A stretch of 64,000 nucleotides of DNA from Agapanthus africanus (lineage: Eukaryota > Streptophyta > Magnoliopsida > Asparagales > Amaryllidaceae), in assembly GCA_030015575.1 (NCBI GenBank), contig CM057349.1, forward strand, positions 257,605,077 to 257,669,076, given 5' to 3'. Of the stretch, positions 1 through 8,936 are shown piece by piece (within the stretch, counting starts at the first letter, position 1; every line of letters begins with the position of its first letter). Position numbers and translations under genes: made by a program. Under the pieces are notes generated by a model. That model had not been told where the DNA came from and ran no database searches. It saw only the letters and a program-made list of their open reading frames with translations.

Positions 1-6
1 ACGTCT

Positions 7-30
7 ACTAATCGCTATATGTCGATTAGT
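7..30 (+). other. Leader hairpin, CTATATGT loop (A1)
   Basis: Arms ACTAATCG (7-14) and CGATTAGT (23-30) are perfectly complementary around the loop CTATATGT (15-22). The same loop, or a close variant, sits on different but still complementary stems in A2 (39943-39974), C (15784-15807), D (minus, 25822-25841) and E (minus, 34333-34374). Compensatory change across five elements supports a conserved RNA structure. Confidence 0.75.
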
Positions 31-941
31 GGGGGTTATACAAATCTGTGATCTGTAATGTGCTGGAATGTGTATATAAATATGTTGGATTGTCGCGGGT
101 GAATAGCCGGGGGTTGTGAGACGAGAGTTTTCTTTTCTTGCAATTCATGTAAATTTGTAAATTGATGTAATAATTATTTGTATGGCCGCACAACCGGGTC
201 GGGGTTGTAGCCGTCATTGTATAATTTCTTTTTACTGTTTTTGCTCCTAGGATAGACCCATGGAGGGGTGCACAAACTACCGGGTATGCCGAAGTGTCGA
301 GTGGCCTACTCATGGAGATGAGGGAGGTTGCTACGCTTCGGGTACTTGGCGGGTAGTTTGCCGCACCCGTAGGGGTCTTGGGTGGGGTATTGGCTATTCA
401 CCGCGACCGTATAATCTGTTTTTGTTACAGGCTCGTACAAATTACAGATTCCTAGTATATCCAATGTATTTATCTGTGATCTGAAATGTTTATCATTGCA
501 GTATATCTATATATGATATTATTTAGGCGTTGCTTATGTTTTACAGACGCGCTAGCCCAGCCCCCGCTCTGTCGTTAGTTAAGTAACCTAACGGGTAATG
601 ACGGGGCCCCGTGGCGAATGCGAATGGCATAAGCGTACGTCATATTTTGGTTGTTTTCTGCAATGGTAGGATTAAATGATGGGACACATTAAAAGAACTA
701 ATGCAAGAATATCACGCATTAAAAGAACTAATGCAAGATAATAAACCAAGTTAAAGTCGTTGGAACACTTTCGAAAAACCACTCGGTTCTTTTCAAAACA
801 ACTTTTAAATGCGGAGCTTGAGCCACTCCTTTTAAAAGCTATCTCGTTCCATCGACCAAATCAAGTTCACTACGTTCACGGTTTTGCCAAAACCATCCGT
901 AGCCCTCCGTCGTTTCACATGAATAGTCAATAGTATTCAAG

Positions 942-1151
942 CTGTGTTTGTTGGCCAAAGTCAAGGCACAGTGATTGGTAGCTATTGGGTATTCATGTGC
1001 AGCATAGATAGATGCGTTGGTTTGGAACAGTCGTACTGCCTTGTTGGCCAAAGTCAAGGGTAGGTGCGGGTGGATTCAAATTAACCTGGAGAACGACGGG
1101 CAGAACTTGACATGTGACTTATGATTTGTTGGCCAAAGTCAAGGTCATAAG
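942..1151 (+). other. Three TTGGCC-AAA-GTCAAGG leader hairpins (A1)
   Basis: The identical 16-mer occurs at 951-966, 1044-1059 and 1129-1144. The first copy is bracketed by CTGTG (942-946) and CACAG (967-971), the third by CTTATGA (1118-1124) and TCATAAG (1145-1151), so both would be loops of stem-loops. The middle copy has weaker flanking symmetry. Equivalent triplets with another core occur in A2, D and E, and two clear copies plus one degenerate copy in C. The role is unknown; packaging, dimerisation or translation control are possible. GTCAA is also the complement of a W-box core, so a DNA-binding role is an alternative. Confidence 0.75.
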
Positions 1152-1611
1152 AGCATGGGGCAAAAATCCACATCGGGAGTTTCATAAGTACTGAAACTTG
1201 CTAGATTTGCATACCATTTGGAGTGTGATAATTCTGGTAGGATTCCTTCAGTTTCGTCACGCAATGATATTTGGATCCCGATCCTACTGTGAGTATATGC
1301 TACTCCTCGGGAAATTTCTCACTAATCGATCAATGCTATAAACCTAGTAGGTGCCTAGAAAGGTGTTAGCGGGGCTACGCCCCCAGGGAAAAGAGGTTCT
1401 TTAATTAAGGAACTTCGCGAAAGCGTTGGAAAACCTCCCTCGAAGTACCGACACCGGCCTGGCTGAACGGTTAAGCAAGTATTGTACGGTGGGATTGACC
1501 CTGACTAATTCTTCCTTTATGGTTTGAGGAGGGATTCGAGAAACAGTGGGAGCCATCCTGTTTAGACAAACTAAAAACCACTCTAAACTTGCAAGAGCAT
1601 CATGCTGAGTG

Positions 1612-1637
1612 TTTCTTCTTCTCTCTCCTAATTGCAG
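1612..1637 (+). promoter_or_regulatory. Splice-acceptor-like tract before gag (A1)
   Basis: An uninterrupted pyrimidine-rich run followed by TAATTGCAG ends at 1637, 12 nt before the gag ATG at 1650. A CTAAT-type branch-point-like sequence lies further upstream (about 1504). Comparable tracts precede gag in A2 (ending 41562), C (ending 17612) and D (minus, at 24029-24030). It has the form of a plant 3' splice site and suggests that part of the leader could be removed; no donor has been identified. Confidence 0.5.
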
Positions 1638-1649
1638 CGACCAATCAAC

Positions 1650-4600
1650 ATGACTGGACTTAAGTTACTCCTAGATAAAAACAAACTGACAGGGCCAAAC
1701 TACAAAGATTGGCTCAGGAATGTCAAGATAGCAATCACTTACGACAAGCTGGGGTATCTTCTTACCACCAAAGCTCCCCTTGTCCCTGGTCCAACTTCCA
1801 GCGTCGCGGATAAGGAAATCCGCAAGACTTGGGAGATTGATAGCGCGAAGGCCAAATGCCTCCTGCTTGCCTCGATGGACAACGAACATCAGAGGAGGCA
1901 CGAGAATATGGACATGGAATCCATATTGCTTCATACAAAAGAACTGTATGGAGAGCAATCTCGTATCGCAAGATACGAAGCGTCGAAAAAGTTATTTTCG
2001 ACAAGAATGGCCGTCGGATCATCAGTAGCCGAGCACGTGCTAAAAATGATCGGCTTCATTGAGGAGCTCGCTGACCTAGGGATCACATTGGAGAGTGAGC
2101 TATATACGGATATAGTTCTCCAGTCCCTTCCTTCCACTTACGCCCAGTTTATACTGAACTTCAACTTACAAGAAAAAGAGGTTGAACTTTCAGAGCTCCT
2201 CAACATGCTGAGGAGCGCAGAGGGCACCCTACAGAAAGATAGGGATACATCCACTTTGTTTGTAGGAGGATCATCTTCTTCTAGGTCCAAGGCGAAAGCC
2301 AAGGGAAAGAAGAAGAAAGCCCCCGCCAAACCAAGGGGCGGTGTTAGTAAAGTGGATACGAAGGGAAAAGCAAAAGCAACAAAGATAGCGGGGAAGCTTG
2401 TGGATAAGGAAGAATGCTTCTATTGTCATAAGAAAGGACACTGGAAGAATGATTGCAGGGCCTGGAAGGCCAGAACACAGGAATTGAAGCAGGTTGCAGC
2501 TTCAGCTTCAGGTGTGTATGTTATTGAAAACTGTCTTTCAATAAACTCTACTTCCTGGGTATTGGATACCGGATCAGGATCTCATATCTGTAATTCTTTG
2601 CAGGCGTTGAGAAACCGTAGGGTTTTGAAGGCAGGTGACATGGCCCTCAGAGTTGCGAACGGAGCTAGCATGGATGCTAAAGCCGTGGGGGACTATCACC
2701 TGGGAATGTCAGATGGACATGTTTTGGTTTTGCGTAATTGCTTTTTTGTACCCAACGCAACTTGTAATATCATTTCTGTATCTTTAGTTTCTAAAGAAGG
2801 TTATGAATTTGCGTTTGTAAGTAATGTTGTAAACATTCACCTTAATCAAGTTTTGATTGGGTCAGGTACATTGAGTAATGGTATATACGTATTAAACCAA
2901 CCACAGATTTTCAACGTCCAGAATACACACAAAAGAAAGTCTCCGGAAATGAATCAGACTTTCTTATGGTATTGTAGATTGGGTCACATCAATGAGAGAA
3001 GGTTGACTAAGTTACATACAGAAGGATATTTGAATGCGTTCGAATATCAATCGTATGCCACTTGTCAATCTTGTCTCAAAGGAAAGATGACAAAGACTCC
3101 GTTTACTGGACAAGGAGTAAGAGCGAGCGAGCTCTTAGGACTCGTACACAGTGACGTGTGCGGTCCAATGTCTACACATGCCCGAAGCGGACATTCTTAC
3201 TTCATTACTTTTACGGATGACTTCTCAAGGTACGGTTATGTCTTCTTGATGAAACATAAGTCCGAGGCCTTTGGAAAATTCCAGGAGTATAAGAATGAAG
3301 TAGAGAAACAGACCGGCAAAAGTATTAAGATTCTAAGATCGGATCGAGGTAGAGAATACTTAAGTGCCGAGTTCCTGGACTATTTAAAAGAGAACGGAAT
3401 TCTCTCTCAGCTTACTCCTCCATACACCCCGCAACATAACGGTGTATCGGAGAGACGGAACCGCACCCTATTGGATATGGTGCGGTCCATGATGAGTAAC
3501 GCTGAGTTACCGCGATCATTCTGGGGATATGCGCTAGAATCAGCCGCATACCTTTTGAACCGAGTTCCTACTAAGACCGTGCCTACTACACCATATGAGA
3601 TGTGGTGTGGGAAGAGACCCTATCTTAAGCATATTAAGACATGGGGATGTCCAGCTTTTGTCAAAAAGCAGCATGCGGACAAGCTCGAGGCACGCTCAGT
3701 ACAGTGCAAGTTTGTGGGATATCCAAAGAATTCCAAAGGATATTTCTTCTACTGTGAAGAGGAACAAAAAGTCCTTGTTTCTCGTCATGCCTACTTCTTG
3801 GAAACTGAGTTTTTGGAAAACCAGATAAATGGGAGCACAATAGAACTGGAAGAAATTCCAGAACCACGGACTATTACTGAAAGTTTAATGGAACCAGAGG
3901 GTTCGGAAGAACAAGACATTCCTACGCCGCTCCGCAGGAGTAGTAGGCAGACTCATCCGCCCGAGAGATACTACGGTTTTCTCATAGACGGGGATAGAGA
4001 GGATTGCATCATAGATTATGATGAGCCTACTAGCTTCCAGCAGGCCGTTCAGAGCGTTGACTCAGTGAAATGGCTGGATGCAATGCGGACCGAAATGGAG
4101 TCCATGTACACCAACAAGGTATGGACGTTGGACATTGCTCCAGACGGGGTAAAACCCGTAGGATGCAAGTGGATCTTCAAAAGGAAGATTGGTGTAGATG
4201 GACAGGTTGAGACCTATAAAGCTAGGCTGGTAGCAAAGGGTTTTCGTCAAAGACCTGGCTTGGACTATGACGAAACCTTTTCTCCAGTAGCCATGCTGAA
4301 ATCCATTAGGATCCTTCTTGCCATTGCTGCCTTCCACGATTATGAGATCTGGCAAATGGACGTAAAGACAGCTTTTCTAAATGGAAATTTAGAGGAGTGT
4401 GTCTATATGGACCAGCCAGAGGGTTTCATTCAGAGTGGGAGCAGCGGAAAGGTGTGCAAGTTGCTTAAGTCGATCTATGGACTAAAGCAGGCGTCGCGGA
4501 GTTGGAACATCTGCTTTGATGAGACGGTCAAAGAATTTGGCTTTATCAAAAATCCAGATGAACCATGCATCTATAGTAGATTTGTAGCGAGAACTGTAGT

Positions 4601-5600
4601 ATTCCTCGTTTTATACGTGGATGACATTCTCTTAATAGGAAATGACATTCCTATGCTACAATCTGTCAAGGGGTTCTTGTCACACAGGTTCTCCATGAAA
4701 GACCTGGGTGATGCCTCATACATTCTGGGTATCCGGATCTACCGTGACAGATCCAAGAGGATATTAGGACTATCACAGTCCAGGTACATCGACACCATAC
4801 TGAAGAGATTCAGTATGGAAGATTCCAAGAGCGGTAACCTACCGGCTTGTCACGGGATCACCCTCTCTAAAGAGATGTCTCCCAAGACTGATTTGGAGAG
4901 GGATCGCATGTCTATTATACCCTACGCTTCTGCGGTAGGCTCTATAATGTATGCGATGTTGTGTACCAGACCGGATGTAGCTTATGCACTGAGTGTGGTA
5001 AGCCGGTATCAGTCAAACCCTGGGGAGAAACACTGGATAGCGGTAAAGAACATTCTCAAGTACCTGAGAAGGACTAAGGAGATGTTCTTGGTGTATGGCG
5101 GAAAAGACCTCCAGATCGAGGCCTTTGCTGACTCCAGCTTCCAGAGTGACAAGGATGATTCCAAGTCCATGTCGGGTTTTGTCTTTACCCTCAATGGAGG
5201 GGCGGTGTGTTGGAAGAGTTCCAAACAGGAAACCGTTGCAGACTCGACGATGGAAGCAGAATACATCGCTGCATCTGATGCCGCAAAAGAAGCTGTCTGG
5301 ATGAGGAAGTTCTTGAAAGAACTTCAGGTGGTTCCGTCCATTGTTGGTCCAATACCTCTGTATTGCGACAACAACGGGGCTATAGCTTTAGCAAAGGAAC
5401 CCAGGTCCCATCAGAGATCCAGGCACATCTTGAGGCGGTATCACCTGATCAGGGAGATCGTGGATCGCCAGGAGATCGAGGTTCGGAGAGTCGCTTCAGA
5501 AGATAACACTGCAGATCCATTCACCAAGGCCCTGCCCCAGACTCAGTTCGAGCGGCTGATCGAGATGATAGGTCTTCGATACGCCAGTACATGGCCTTAG
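1650..5600 (+). CDS. Copia gag-pol polyprotein (A1), open
   Basis: Single frame of 1316 codons from ATG 1650 to TAG 5598-5600; the frame is open to 1632 but only with a TTG, so 1650 is the start. It encodes the structural and enzymatic proteins for reverse transcription and integration. In order (numbering from Met 1650): gag with a basic Lys/Ala-rich linker; CCHC knuckle Cys256-X2-Cys-X4-His-X4-Cys269; protease Asp306-Thr-Gly; integrase zinc finger, then catalytic Asp502, Asp565 and Glu601 (exact D,D-35-E spacing) with the GKRP-like C-terminal box; RT with Tyr989-Val-Asp-Asp; RNase H with EAEY and DNNGA segments. Two oddities: the first His of the integrase HHCC finger is Tyr441, and the residue three after Asp565 is Arg568 where A2 has Gly. 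The ORF is complete, but integration competence is doubtful. The copia assignment is secure. Confidence 0.97.
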   Translation: MTGLKLLLDKNKLTGPNYKDWLRNVKIAITYDKLGYLLTTKAPLVPGPTSSVADKEIRKTWEIDSAKAKCLLLASMDNEHQRRHENMDMESILLHTKELYGEQSRIARYEASKKLFSTRMAVGSSVAEHVLKMIGFIEELADLGITLESELYTDIVLQSLPSTYAQFILNFNLQEKEVELSELLNMLRSAEGTLQKDRDTSTLFVGGSSSSRSKAKAKGKKKKAPAKPRGGVSKVDTKGKAKATKIAGKLVDKEECFYCHKKGHWKNDCRAWKARTQELKQVAASASGVYVIENCLSINSTSWVLDTGSGSHICNSLQALRNRRVLKAGDMALRVANGASMDAKAVGDYHLGMSDGHVLVLRNCFFVPNATCNIISVSLVSKEGYEFAFVSNVVNIHLNQVLIGSGTLSNGIYVLNQPQIFNVQNTHKRKSPEMNQTFLWYCRLGHINERRLTKLHTEGYLNAFEYQSYATCQSCLKGKMTKTPFTGQGVRASELLGLVHSDVCGPMSTHARSGHSYFITFTDDFSRYGYVFLMKHKSEAFGKFQEYKNEVEKQTGKSIKILRSDRGREYLSAEFLDYLKENGILSQLTPPYTPQHNGVSERRNRTLLDMVRSMMSNAELPRSFWGYALESAAYLLNRVPTKTVPTTPYEMWCGKRPYLKHIKTWGCPAFVKKQHADKLEARSVQCKFVGYPKNSKGYFFYCEEEQKVLVSRHAYFLETEFLENQINGSTIELEEIPEPRTITESLMEPEGSEEQDIPTPLRRSSRQTHPPERYYGFLIDGDREDCIIDYDEPTSFQQAVQSVDSVKWLDAMRTEMESMYTNKVWTLDIAPDGVKPVGCKWIFKRKIGVDGQVETYKARLVAKGFRQRPGLDYDETFSPVAMLKSIRILLAIAAFHDYEIWQMDVKTAFLNGNLEECVYMDQPEGFIQSGSSGKVCKLLKSIYGLKQASRSWNICFDETVKEFGFIKNPDEPCIYSRFVARTVVFLVLYVDDILLIGNDIPMLQSVKGFLSHRFSMKDLGDASYILGIRIYRDRSKRILGLSQSRYIDTILKRFSMEDSKSGNLPACHGITLSKEMSPKTDLERDRMSIIPYASAVGSIMYAMLCTRPDVAYALSVVSRYQSNPGEKHWIAVKNILKYLRRTKEMFLVYGGKDLQIEAFADSSFQSDKDDSKSMSGFVFTLNGGAVCWKSSKQETVADSTMEAEYIAASDAAKEAVWMRKFLKELQVVPSIVGPIPLYCDNNGAIALAKEPRSHQRSRHILRRYHLIREIVDRQEIEVRRVASEDNTADPFTKALPQTQFERLIEMIGLRYASTWP

Positions 5601-5614
5601 TGCAAGTGGGAGAT

Positions 5615-6095
5615 TGTTAGTGTATATGCCCTAGAGGCCATTACTGTATCATACTGGTTTGTATATTACTTAATGGATGCTTGGGATATTCACCTTGTAT
5701 ATACAATCTTGCTCAAAATAGTAGTATGCTACTTGGTTTGTTTCTACTTCAATGTGTACATGTGTTTATTTTTGTATATCGCCTATACACATTAGTAGAG
5801 CCCTTAGGATCTTTGCTTGATTACCAGCGATGTGATGGCCGTCACACTAGTGGGGCTGGGTAACCTATAAGCACATCCTTATGCAGGTCCCTGGTCGCAG
5901 GACTATCGAGACAGGGCATCGATACTCCGGAGTAGACCAACGCATGCGCTTTTCATCCAAGTGTGGGAGACGGTCTGTCCCACAGCCGTCAGTACGTCGT
6001 ACTTGAGATAGTATGCGGGTGCTCGTTAGGTTACGGGTACACTGGACAGGACTCGTCGGGAACTGACTAGTTGGTATTATACCTATCGTCAGTTA
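5615..6095 (+). repeat. Truncated 3' LTR of A1
   Basis: Begins TGTTAG directly after the polypurine tract and aligns with the first ~480 bp of the 1894-bp A2 LTRs. Homology stops at CGTCAGTTA (about 6095) and the next base belongs to a family-B LTR in the opposite orientation, so roughly 1.4 kb of the LTR is missing. The break is a rearrangement junction, since no TSD or LTR terminus is present there. Confidence 0.9.
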
Positions 6096-6721
6096 CGAAT
6101 CCCCTCCTATCGCTCATTGCCTCCATGTGATTCAGGACTGTACCCAAAAACCACCATTTTGCACGCCCTCTTGGACGTGGTAAGGTGGAAATCAAAGCAC
6201 GGTGGGAACCACACAAGACTCTATGACGATCTCGGGTCAACAGACTACTCTCTACCAGTGTCACCTGAGAACTGCCATCTGACGTAAGGTATAATACCAT
6301 CTGGGAGTTCTCGGCGAGTCCGTCCAGTGTACCCAGTCTCCACTGAGCACCCGTATATCATCTCTGATGTCAAACACCAATGGATATGGGATCATCCATC
6401 GCCCATCTGTATGGGTCGAGAAGGTATACGCTAGTCTACTCTGGTATATCGATGCCCCATCTCGATACACCCACGACTAGGGACTTTGAAGGATGTACTT
6501 ATAGACTATCATGTCCCCACTAGTATGATCCGCATCATAGTCCAGGTAGTCAAGTACACATCCTAAGGGCTTTACCAACATGTAACAGAGAGACAATCAG
6601 TATACACGTTAAGGTAAAGAGTAACCAGATAGCATACTATCATGTCGAGCAAGAAAGTCCTCCCTATATATGTCCAAGCATCCACTACAATATACATCCT
6701 ATATATAGTAATGACCTCTAG
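6096..6721 (-). repeat. Old family-B LTR fragment, left part
   Basis: Minus-strand copy of the 5' third of the family-B LTR; compare the full copy at 6722-8936, from about 8289 on. It is cut at 6721 by element D and resumes at 29386-29404, where the LTR start (complement of TGTTAG) is reached. The 3' two thirds are missing at the 6095/6096 junction. Substitutions relative to the other copies are scattered through it. Confidence 0.9.
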
Positions 6722-8936
6722 TGTAGGGTTCCTAGGCACTCTCAAGAGGTCTCACAAGGCATCAACCATGCCAATTTCAGAATTTTACGGTGCCGAGAAA
6801 CCCTAATACGGATCGTTGGCTAGAAGTTTAGGCGACAAAGCAACTAGTAAACTACTTTACTAAGAGAACGGAAATACAACCTTTGTAAATCCGGTCCTCC
6901 ACCTCCACGGCTCCGTGATGAAGTCCTCTCCGCTGTCCAAATGAAATCCCGGGCTCAAGCGTCGGCTTCATCGGAGAAAAAGCGGGCTAGGTCATCGACG
7001 ACGTGCCGAAGATGATCTACGTCGAGGCATCACTAAATCAAGCTCCACCTTCACCAAGCCATGAAAACTTGTGAAGGAAACACCCTATACTACTTGGCAA
7101 GAGGTAGAGGATGAAGAAATAGGAAGTGGGTTCACTTTAGAATTGGATTTCTCACTCTTTTTCATCAATCACCATTGATGAAGCAAGCTTTCTTCTTTGA
7201 AGATGAAGAAGAAGAAGATGAATATTATCTTATGATAAGTATTATCCTCAAAGAAAATAATATGAATACTTATCATAATATAACCATGGTCAAGTGTAGA
7301 GAATGAATCATGGTTGAGTGGAATGGTTAGGGTTAAACATGAGACAAAATGGTCACTTGGTCAAAGTCTTCATGAAGCTTCAAGAAGGAACAAAGAAAGC
7401 CACCATTTTTCTCTTTTGCTATTATTTTACAAAACTAATAAATAAATAAATGAATGAATGAATAATCATAACCCTAACCATTCATATAACCATGGTTCAA
7501 TCTTCACACAAACACAAGTAAACATGTATCATCAAACATGATACAATCAAGTGCACAAAACTATATCGAATATACAATGTGCACATCCGAGCGAGAAAAT
7601 CCATTTAAAGTGAACCAATATTAGTTAATGCAAAGTAATATATCAAATATATAATTATACATTAAATCATTAAATCAACACTTGATTTAACGATCCGGTC
7701 ATATCGCATATAACCGACTAATATCCAATGTATCGATTTATCGAATCAATCCTTGATTCGATAACTAGGTTATATCGCATACAACCATTCGACACATTCA
7801 TCACGAGAATAGAATACGGTATCACATACACGCATTATTCTCGGTCCCGCACATATCTCATATGCGCTCCTATTTCGTTTCGCTTGAGCCAGGAAACCTC
7901 TATGTAGGACTCTAAAGACTCGTCAATACGCCGGCAGCAGGTGATGATCATATCAAACACCCACAAGATGCAAGCGGTCTGCTAAACGTAATGGCCTCCC
8001 TGGGATTGAGCGATCAGAAGATCGACGAGCAAGCCCGCTCACACTCCTGTGAATCCAACCAGTAACACTTACCGTACAGTCCGGTCTGATCGTCTGATAT
8101 GTCGCATATCTTGCCTAGGGGTGGTAAACGTCAGACCCCAATAGCTCGATAAGTCGTGTCGATATGAGGTCTATAACAGTTCGAGAAACTACTGGTAACA
8201 CTTACCAGTAAATCTCAGCAACCCTGGCCAGGGATTTCCGGTTATAGCCAATCGAACACAGCGCAACATCAACCCCCTATACCGGGAGAGACGAATCCCC
8301 TCATATCGCTCATTGCCTCCATGTGACTCGGGACTGTACCCAAAAACCACCGTTTTGCACGCCCTCTTGGATGTGGTAAGATGGAAATCAAAGCACAGTG
8401 GGAACCACACAAGACTCTATGACGATCTCGGGTCAACAGACTACTCTGTACCAGTGTCACCAGAGAACTGCCATCTGACGTAAGGTATAATACCATCTGG
8501 GAGTTCTCGGCGAGTCCATCCAGTGTACCCAGTCTCCACTGAGCACCCGTATATCATCTCTGATGTCAAACACCAATGGATATGGGATCATCCATCGCCC
8601 ATCTGTATGGGTCGAGAAGCTATACGCTAGTCTACTCTGGTATATCGATGCCCCGTCTCGATACACCCACGACTAGGGACTTTGAAGGATGTACTTATAG
8701 ACTACCATGTCCCCACTAGTATGATCCGCATCACAGTCCAGGTAGTCAAGTACACATCCTAAGGGCTTTACCAACATGTAACAGAGAGACAATCAGTGTA
8801 CACGTTAAGGTAAAGATCAACCAGATAGCATACTATCATGTCGAGCAAGAAAGTCCTCCCTATATATGTCCAAGCATCCACTACAATATACATCCTATGT
8901 ATAGTAATGGCCTCTAGGGCATACATATAACTAACA
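6722..8936 (-). repeat. 3' LTR of D (family B, 2215 bp)
   Basis: Runs from TGTAGGGTTCCTAGG (complement of the LTR end) to CTAACA (complement of the TGTTAG start). It is followed by ATCTCCCACTTGCA, the complement of the same polypurine tract seen in A1 and A2. Close match to 10022-12220, 27174-29380 and, inverted, 43705-45918. It contains the run of short inverted repeats described for the solo LTR at 44785-44985. Short overlapping sense ORFs (69 and 75 codons) recur in the copies but show no sign of being genes. Confidence 0.95.

Larger units (their letters stand above)
1..1637 (+). other. Untranslated structured leader of A1
   Basis: Noncoding stretch between the (off-window) primer site and gag. 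It aligns with the A2 leader from about 39936 to 41562. Visible modules are: a hairpin with loop CTATATGT at 7-30; three copies of TTGGCCAAAGTCAAGG at 951-966, 1044-1059 and 1129-1144, the outer two flanked by inverted repeats; an AGTTTC/GAAACT hairpin near 1179-1199; a compact domain at about 1355-1475 with a CGC-GAAA-GCG tetraloop hairpin at 1416-1425; and a pyrimidine-rich tract ending in GCAG at 1637. Short ORFs here differ between elements and I do not regard them as genes. Confidence 0.85.
1..6095 (+). mobile_element. Copia element A1 (5' end outside window)
   Basis: Ty1/copia LTR retrotransposon lacking its 5' LTR and primer binding site, which must lie upstream of the window. In order it holds a long untranslated leader (1-1637), one gag-pol frame (1650-5600), a polypurine tract (AAGTGGGAGAT, 5604-5614) and the first 481 bp of a 3' LTR. 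The leader, coding region and LTR are closely related to complete element A2 at 37624-49544, which defines the family. The 3' LTR breaks off at about 6095 against a minus-strand family-B LTR, so no right-hand TSD survives. Copia identity is certain from domain order (integrase before RT); assignment to the Angela/BARE lineage is inference from LTR start, leader length and LTR size. Confidence 0.95.

Noticed and set aside
260..484. 74-codon ORF in the A1 leader
   Set aside because: Not maintained in the A2, C, D or E leaders, where the same region is frameshifted; at most an incidental upstream ORF.
942..1151. Possible CRISPR-like array of short repeats
   Set aside because: Only three copies with uneven spacing in a eukaryotic retrotransposon leader; the flanking inverted repeats indicate hairpins.
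1450..1485. tRNA-like GGCC(G/T)AACGGTTAAGC segment in the A1, A2 leaders
   Set aside because: It resembles a tRNA A box, but no B box, anticodon arm or acceptor pairing follows; part of the structured leader domain rather than a tRNA gene.
1671..2329. Antisense and out-of-frame ORFs over gag-pol of A1
   Set aside because: Shadows of the real frame with no conserved counterpart in A2.
8269..8666. Recurring 69- and 75-codon sense ORFs in family-B LTRs
   Set aside because: They appear in several LTR copies simply because the copies are young; they overlap each other, are broken in the solo LTR at 43705-45918 and match no known protein that I recognise.
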